Below are positions 58,158 through 64,000 of a DNA stretch of 64,000 nt, piece after piece. The number at the start of each line of letters is the position of its first letter. The first letter of the stretch is position 1. Source of the DNA: Anthoceros angustus (taxonomy: Eukaryota; Streptophyta; Anthocerotopsida; Anthocerotales; Anthocerotaceae). The notes below the pieces were generated by a model. That model searched no databases. It was not told where the DNA came from and saw only the letters and a list, made by a program, of their open reading frames with translations. The translations under genes and the position numbers were made by a program. Location: contig MU008187.1 of the NCBI GenBank assembly GCA_010909165.1, positions 190,247-254,246 of the forward strand, given 5' to 3'.

Positions 58158-60013
58158 TCACTGTGCTCTGGACCTCACGGATCTCCGCTTCTTGTAGAGC
58201 TTCGCCAGTCTCGCATGCTCCCGGGCAGCCGAGACAAGCTCGAGGGGAAAGATGGTTTCACTCGTCGACTTCAGAGCCTTGTAGCCAAGAAGCGACGATA
58301 TCCGGTTTAGGCAAGCAGACTTGTCCACACCCCCGTCCTGCACCCTTCTCGGCGTGTAGGCAGGATCAAACACCAGCAGTGGAGGCAACCCCGACAAATG
58401 ACTAGCCAGGAAGTTGATGGCAATGTCATCACATCCCTGCACCTCGTCCACGTAGTCTCTCAACTCCTGCAAACAAAAAAAACACAACCACCATCTCAAC
58501 ACCCACTTCTCACTCAAAACCAAACTTACTCCCCACAAACAAAACACCCAACAAGCGCAGCACCTGGGGAGCATCGCAGGTATACGCTCTAAAGTAGTCC
58601 GCATGCATAACCATGCCCCCATTCGACGTGACCAAGGAATATCTCCTCCCGGGCTTCCCATACACCAACACCCCAGACCCAACATCCCTCGAATACGCAG
58701 CCGCAGAGAACCCCACAATCCGGTACGGGTCCTTCTTCCACGCACGAAAAGCAGCCATGACCGCGGCCTTACCAACCTTCACCACCGAATCCACAACCAA
58801 AACACAAGCCGTCCCGAGGTTCGGAATGGGCCTGAACTTATCATTCAAGCTGCTCCTCCCGGAATACCTCACATCCACAGAGCTCCGCAACCCAAAATCC
58901 TTGGGATCCTCAGGCACGGTCTTGGGCGACCCCCAAACCACAAACATCCTCTCCACCACATCCATACTGTCATAATGCTCCAGCACCTCCTTCAACCTCA
59001 CCATCCCCTCCTCCCCGCCCTCCCCAAAGAAGACCACCACCGAGAGCTGCTCCAACCCCGCCCCCGCCTGCCTATACGCCATGAAATCCCCCAAACACAC
59101 AGCACTATGCCTCAACATCGGCCGGGACAACCCACCACCACCTTCCGTCCCATTTGCAGCCTCCCACCGCAGCATCATCCGAAACGCATCCCACCACATC
59201 CCATCATACCTCCTCGTGCTCGGCTGCCTCGGATCCTGCACCAGGTTCCAGGGCTTCCCAAGCCCCGAGAAATGCAGCACCAGGAGCTTGGGCTCCACCC
59301 ATGCGTCCCAGGTGGAGAACTGCGACACCCGCACCAGCGCATTGTACCCGTAGTGCAGCTTCCCTCCCTCCCGATACCAGTCGTGGAAGTACTCGTTCAG
59401 GAATCCCTGGTCCCCCACGTTGGGCGACGGGAGCAAAGAAACCTTCCCCAGCATGTCCTCAAAGACGCTCGCATTGGGGTGGAGAACCATGAGCCCGCTG
59501 TTGAAGCGGTCCGGGGGCAGGCTGTCAGGCACCGCGGTGAGCTGGGGGCGGGGGCCCAGGAAGAGGTGGTCCAGGCTCCGCAGCACCAGCATGTCCGCGT
59601 CCAAGTAGACGATGCGGCGGTAGTCCGTCATCCCCCACAGCGTGAGCTTGGAGTACCTGCAGGGCTTGGCGATGGCGGCTCGGGCCTCCGTCACCTGCCA
59701 CGGATACTCCACCGGGTTCCCCACCCGGTGCACTGTCCCCCCGAGCGCCCGCAGCCTGGCCCCCACCCGCTCCGAGACCTCCGGCATGGCCAACACCACG
59801 ATCTCTTTCGCCGTGCCCGTCTGCCGCAAGGAAAACACCAGCACAGCCGCCGCCTCCTCCATCGCGTCGTTGCACAGCAGCGTCGCGTACGCCTCCTTCC
59901 CCGGCCCCTCCTTCCCGCCGCCTCCGCCGGCGGCGCCGCCCACAGGAAGAATGCGTACCCGCCGCCGTGATCTGCAGCAGCAGCGCCAGACCCACCACCC
60001 GCCGAGCCTCCAT
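58158..60013 (-). CDS. GT8-GT64 fusion glycosyltransferase
   Basis: Two exons, 60013-58564 and 58466-58158, joined in phase at PQ-ELRDYV. The N-terminal half is a GT8 (glycogenin/GUX-like) domain with AYATLLCND, YSKLTLWGMTDYRRIVYLDA (DAD metal motif, then DM), DRFNSGLMVLHPN, GDQGFLNEYF and HFSGLGKPW (His-Gly-Lys-Pro-Trp signature). The C-terminal half is a GT64 (exostosin-type) domain with LKEVLEHYDSMD, LNDKFRPIPN, KKDPYRIVGFSAAAY, GGMVMHADYF and GCDDIAINFLASHLSGLPPL. In GT64 enzymes a DDD motif binds metal; here that place reads VLVVDSVVKV, so this half may be inactive. A signal anchor begins MEARRVVGLALLLQ at 60013 but is in another frame from the GT8 domain. Probably a Golgi type II protein; substrate unknown. 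Confidence 0.85.
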
Positions 60014-60219
60014 CGCACCTGCGTCACCCTCTCCCCCTTCTCCTCCTCCTCCTTCCTCTTCTTCCTCTTCTTCCTCTTCTTCCGCTTCTCTCGACTTCAC
60101 TTGCATGCCATGCGGGCTTTTATACCTCCTCTTCCTCCTCCCGTGCTCCTTCCACTCCCGGCTTCTTGTGCTTGCTTTGAGGCCTGAATTGCTCTCGGGT
60201 ACCGGGCCTTCTTGGCACG
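60014..60219. promoter_or_regulatory. 206 bp bidirectional spacer
   Basis: Lies between the divergent glycosyltransferase and SERINC start codons. It contains a long TCTTCC/TCCTCC pyrimidine tract (60040-60090) on the plus strand, a feature common in plant core promoters and 5' leaders. No separate TATA box for each gene was identified beyond TTTTATACC at 60118-60126. Confidence 0.6.
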
Positions 60220-61929
60220 ATGTTTGTCGCGACCTGCTGCGCCGCCTGCTGCGCTTCCTGCGCCTGCGCGGGGATCCGGGGCGTAGCCGAGGGGATCTCG
60301 AGGCGGTCGGCCCGCCTTGCCTACTGCGGGCTCTTCACGCTCTCGCTGATCCTGGCGTGGCTGGTTCGGGACTTTGCAGGGCCGCTGCTGCACAAGATTC
60401 CATGTGGGTGTGTGAATTTCGCTGCTGTTCGTGCTTTGCAAGCGCAATTCTTGAAGGAACGGTTTGTGGGTGGTGCAGGGATCAATGTCTTCACCGACAC
60501 GCCCAGCGACGAGTGGTTTGCGACGCAGGCGGTGCTGCGCGTGAGCTTGGGAAACTGCCTCTTCTTCTTGACTTTCGGTGTGTTGATGATCGGCGTGCAC
60601 TTCCAGAATGACTTCAGAGATCCGATCCACCACGGGGGTTGGATGTTTAAATTCGTCGTCTGGTTTCTCACGATGCTGCTCATGTTCTTCCTGCCCAATG
60701 GCGTTGTGGACGCATACGGTATGCAGAATGCGGCAGCTTTGTTGTTTTGGGCGCTGTGTTTAGGAGCTCGCTTAAGAGGTTGATGAATAAAAGGTGAACT
60801 TTTTGCAGGAACGGTGTCGAGATTCGGATCTGGGTTGTTCCTCTTAGTGCAAGTGCTCATCCTGCTGGACTTCACCTACAATTGGAACGCGGCGTGGGTC
60901 GCAGAGGATGAGCGATTATGGTAACTGTGTTTAGCCTTTGAGTACATACATACTGTGGGTTTCCGGATTTGTGGCAAGCATGTATGTAAGCTGGAATTTG
61001 TGCTTCTGCATTCAGGTATGGTGCGCTGCTGGCAGTGTCTCTGCTGTGCTACGCTGCCAGTTTTGTGCTGTCGGGTTTCCTGTTCTTCTGGTTCAATCCC
61101 GCTGGCCAGGACTGCCAGCTGAACATCTTTTTCATCGTTTGCACTCTTGTGTTTGGGCTGGCCTTTTGTGTGGTCTCTCAGTTACCCATGGTATCTCCAC
61201 CACTCTGGCAGTGTATGGTGCTGACTGCTGCTCACCACATGGCTGATGCATTTCTGATGATCACATTTCTGTGCCCTGAAACTGTAACAGGTGAATGGCA
61301 GCCTTCTGCCAGCTTCCGTGATTGGTCTCTACTGCACCTATCTCTGTTACAGTGCCCTGTCCAGCGAGCCTCAGGACTATGCCTGCAATGGGCTCCATAA
61401 GCATGTGGGAGCAGTGTCTACAGGAACTCTGGTGATGGGGATGATCACCACTCTCCTTTCACTTGTCTACTCTGCTGTGCGGGCGGGATCTTCCACCACC
61501 TTTCTGTCTCCACCTTCGTCACCAAGGGGTTAGTCACCTTCGCACATGTGCGTATTCGAGCTGCCTGCCAACGTTCAGGAATGGGTCTTACCTCTGAGCT
61601 GTGAATGGTGTGTGGCTGTTTCAGCTCCCCGCAAGCCATTGCTGTTCTCAAAGGAGGAGGACGACGATGTGGAGGAGGGGAAAAGAAGCGAGGAGGCACG
61701 TCCTGTCACCTACAATTACTCCTTCTTCTACCTCATCTTTGCACTGGCAAGCATGTACTCAGCCATGCTTCTCACCGGCTGGGGCAATGCTGCCGCATCA
61801 GAGGAGGACATCATCGACGTAGGATGGCCATCAGTCTGGGTGCGAATCTGCACAATATGGATCACCGCTGGGCTCTACGTCTGGTCCCTGGTCGCTCCAG
61901 CCATCTTCCCAGACAGAGATTTCTCCTGA
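60220..61929 (+). CDS. SERINC: SERINC-family membrane protein
   Basis: Five exons, 60220-60718, 60809-60920, 61016-61190, 61291-61528 and 61625-61929, all in phase; total 442 residues, the family's usual length. Starts with a Cys-rich segment (ATCCAACCASCACAG), followed by about ten or eleven hydrophobic segments. Family landmarks: KIPCGCVNF, DAYGTVSRFGSGLFLLVQ across the first join, LLDFTYNWNAAW, VNGSLLPASVIGLYCTYLCY with SSEPQDYACNG, a cytoplasmic acidic loop (KEEDDDVEEGKRSEE), YNYSFFYLIFALASMYSAML and a C-terminal SVWVRICTIWITAGLYVWSL. SERINC (TMS/TDE1) proteins sit in endomembranes and the plasma membrane and are linked to serine-derived lipids; scramblase activity is reported for animal members. 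Function in plants is little known. Confidence 0.93.
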
Positions 61930-62458
61930 AGGCCTCTCCCTCTCTCTTGCTGCACATGGACATACAGTACCCAGGGAAGAGCCCACGCAGTTTTGGGATA
62001 GCCACTGCGGGTGAAGAGTGTACATATCTGACTGCCCTCTTCTGTGTAGATTTCAGCGAACAAACTCTCCTGTAAAAGCGAGTCTGTCGTTTTGCACTGT
62101 TCCCAGTTTCACCCCAAGACATCACAACTGCTCCCATGAATAATACCTTTCATAGCTGGCCCCCGGGATGACATCACAACCTTCCACCGCAGAGTACTCC
62201 ACACAGAATCCGATCCCCCGTCGCTTAAACCTCATCAGAAAATTAAAGCGCCTGCTCACCGTAACGCGCGTGTGGTTGCAAACCCCGAGGCGCCATGCGG
62301 CCGGCAGGCCGCTCTCCTTTCCCGGCGACCAACTCGCCGGCAGCTGGTTCAACTTACCTTTCATAGTTCTCAATGGTAATGTCCTGCTCAACGGCTACGG
62401 GTTGGGGGTCTAGGGTTTTCGCTCCGTCGACTTATCAATACGCACGCAAGGGGTGTAT
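61930..62458. other. SERINC 3' flank
   Basis: No gene. AATAATACC near 62139 could be part of the polyadenylation region. A short duplicate-free stretch follows. Confidence 0.4.
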
Positions 62459-62592
62459 GAGGGAAAGCACATAAGGGAAAGCACACAAGGGAAAGCACAT
62501 AAGGGAAAGCGCATATAATACAACAAGGGAAAGTGCACATAATACAGCAAAGGGAAGCGCACACGATACGCATAGAAGGGAAAAGCACACAC
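62459..62592. repeat. GGGAAAGCACATAA minisatellite
   Basis: About eight units of a 15-17 bp AAGGGAAAGCACATA repeat, the later ones interrupted by AATACAACA. Confidence 0.9.
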
Positions 62593-62993
62593 TCCCTCGT
62601 CCGGGCACACTAAGGGAAACCGTTGGAAACAAAACCCAGCACTTGGGTAAGGCATTCGATTAAGCAGCAATCTTCAAACCTCTTAGGTCTACACCAAACA
62701 TTGTTAGCATCTCTCAAGCATGTGGGCTCTCACCTTGTCGTGTTTCCATTTTCCTTCAGGCTCCCAAAAAGTTCGATTTGCTTACTTGACTTATCTCCCA
62801 TAAAGTTCATTTTTGCTTAGTAGAGTTATCTCCTACAACCTCGTTCATCGAAAGTGGGTTCTAACCAAGCCTTTTCTAGAGCTTCCATCCCATCCAATCT
62901 TAAAAGAACACCGTCTGCAAGACCTTGTGTATGCGAGAGAAGCCATGGAACCCTCTGTCCCCAGTAGGGATTGAACATTTCCATGCTACGAGT
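62593..62993. other. No gene recognised
   Basis: AT-rich spacer with short frames only. Confidence 0.4.
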
Positions 62994-63185
62994 GAACAGA
63001 GTCACATCTCGTTCACCAAACTCATGTCCTCAGCAGCCAATTTAATAACACCACTCTGAACAGAGTCACATCTCGTTCACCAAACTCATGTCCTCAGCAG
63101 CCAATTTAATAACACCACTCTGAACAGAGTCACATCTCGTTCACCAAACTCATGTCCTCAGCAGCCAATTTAATAACACCACTCT
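62994..63185. repeat. Three exact 64 bp tandem repeats
   Basis: Starts at 62994, 63058 and 63122; the unit begins GAACAGAGTCACATCTCGTT. All three copies are identical, so the repeat is very recent or kept uniform. Confidence 0.95.
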
Positions 63186-63249
63186 TGTTCATGATTGTCG
63201 TGACCAGCCAAATTGTGGCATCCCACTTGTTGCAGAACTTGACGTGTTC

Positions 63250-63983
63250 CTTTGTTTTGTGATGGCTCATAAGACTTACTATGCCTCATGACAAGCTTGT
63301 AAAGTGACATGAGCACCTTCACTTTGGTGCTTGCATGTATGCCCTTGGGTTGCTCAAGAGCATGTACAAGATGCCCAGCTGCCGTCGATATTAGAAACAG
63401 CATAAACGCATCTTTGATTATTCTTGCCTGCAAGAACATAAGCATTTTTATGTGTTGCAGTTAGGAGAGCCAAAGACATGTCTGGGATTCTTCGTAGCCT
63501 TGGCCACCGCATGCTCCACCATGCGTTCATGTTTGTTGTTCCAAACCAAGCCATGTTCCTTAGTACACTGCTGTTGATACCAAAAGTGGACATATGTGAT
63601 GTCCACTTTTGGTATCAACCACACCCAAAACTATTTTGTGAACGAAGCTCGATTATGAGATGAAGGTGGTAGGCTTCAATAGAGCTGTTGCAGTCTTGGC
63701 TTGCATGAGGCACTGTGCACATGGTTTTGAGCCGCGTATGGATGATGTGTCTCCACTGCTGTTTAAAGTACCTGATGAAAGTGAGAAAGATAGGCGTATG
63801 TTGGGCATTCAAAGCTTTAAATTTGATCCATGTCGCTTCCTCTTGAAAATATGTGATGACTCTCTTATAGGACATGATGTTACCAAGGTTTTGCATGAGG
63901 TCAGCTCTTGCATGTCCATTCTTGACTTTTTGCAGCAAGTTCCGTAACCAGGCATACCTTACATGCCATAAACATAAGCCCAA
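63250..63983 (-). pseudogene. MULE/SWIM transposase C-terminal remnant
   Basis: Minus frames: RNLLQKVKNGHARADLMQNL and IKFKALNAQHTPIFLTFIRY, then HIIHTRLKTMC, SSIEAYHLHLIIELRSQN, and after the hairpin NMAWFGTTNMNAWWSMRW, LALLTATHKNAYVLAG, CVYAVSNIDGSWASCTCS. A stop follows, after which the same frame gives ATQGHTCKHQ. The C-x-C and C-x-H pattern (CTC...HTCKH) is a SWIM zinc finger, as in the Mutator-like transposases domesticated widely in plants. One TGA sits inside the finger and a 47 bp hairpin interrupts the middle. The gene continues beyond the window edge. Confidence 0.75.
63573..63619. repeat. Perfect hairpin, 21 bp arms, 5-base loop
   Basis: Arms 63573-63593 and 63599-63619 pair perfectly around ATGTG. 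The arm contains ACCAAAAGTGGACAT. It lies inside the transposase remnant and splits its frame. Confidence 0.95.
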
Positions 63984-64000
63984 CTTATTCTCACCAAATA

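Noticed and set aside
58603-59970. 455-codon plus-strand frame
   Set aside because: It is antisense to the GT8-GT64 gene and its His/Pro/Arg-rich product has no domain; it is a shadow of a GC-rich gene.
63660-63947. 95-codon plus frame
   Set aside because: Antisense to the SWIM transposase remnant, whose minus frames carry recognisable motifs.

Overview
The window looks like nuclear DNA from a land plant, probably a seedless one. Supporting this are a DUF1995/LPA3-like plastid protein, remnants of L-type lectin receptor kinases, PPR and papain-type genes, a plant-style COA3, tRNA genes of eukaryotic type, and genes broken by short introns of roughly 60-200 bp with GT-AG borders. The compact introns and the PPR and lectin-kinase debris would suit a lycophyte-like genome, but that is inference. 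Exon joins for seven genes were worked out by hand from splice signals and reading-frame continuity.

Layout. (1) 0-6.8 kb: decayed mobile elements, namely a frameshifted DUF7869-type transposase-like remnant and a GC-rich gag-like coiled-coil element. (2) 6.8-10.2 kb: two tandem copies of a 1.7 kb unit, each carrying a 0.65-0.75 kb block of CCG-type low-complexity DNA. (3) 10.2-14.5 kb: a dead lectin-receptor-kinase fragment and a multi-exon carotenoid cleavage dioxygenase gene on the minus strand. (4) 14.5-17.9 kb: no gene recognised. (5) 17.9-45.3 kb: the most striking region. A divergent gene pair (COA3 and an intronless WD40 gene) is present as two inverted arms. The left COA3 is dead, the right one is intact, and both WD40 genes are open. 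Between the arms lies about 19 kb of tandem and inverted repeat units with five tRNA-Asp(GTC) copies (only one canonical), papain-type protease pseudogenes, PPR and L-lectin pseudogenes, minisatellites, and a near-perfect palindrome with 1.35 kb arms. Unit borders repeatedly fall on 7-12 bp microhomologies joined to inverted pieces of the same unit, which points to serial replication template switching.

(6) 45.9-52 kb: ordinary gene-dense DNA with a conserved plant protein of unknown function, a WDR82/Swd2 orthologue and the Hsp90 co-chaperone AHA1. (7) 52.8-55.2 kb: tRNA-Leu(TAG), a LINE 3' remnant and a 29 bp minisatellite. (8) 55.6-62 kb: the DUF1995 gene, a GT8-GT64 fusion glycosyltransferase and a SERINC gene, the last two divergent from a 206 bp shared spacer. 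(9) 62.4-64 kb: minisatellites and a MULE/SWIM transposase remnant interrupted by a perfect hairpin.

The genes do not form one pathway. They are housekeeping genes (chromatin, chaperone, mitochondrial and plastid assembly, membrane) around a recently remodelled repeat locus. Many copies differ by 1-5 base indels at runs of identical bases, so some frame breaks may be consensus errors rather than biology.
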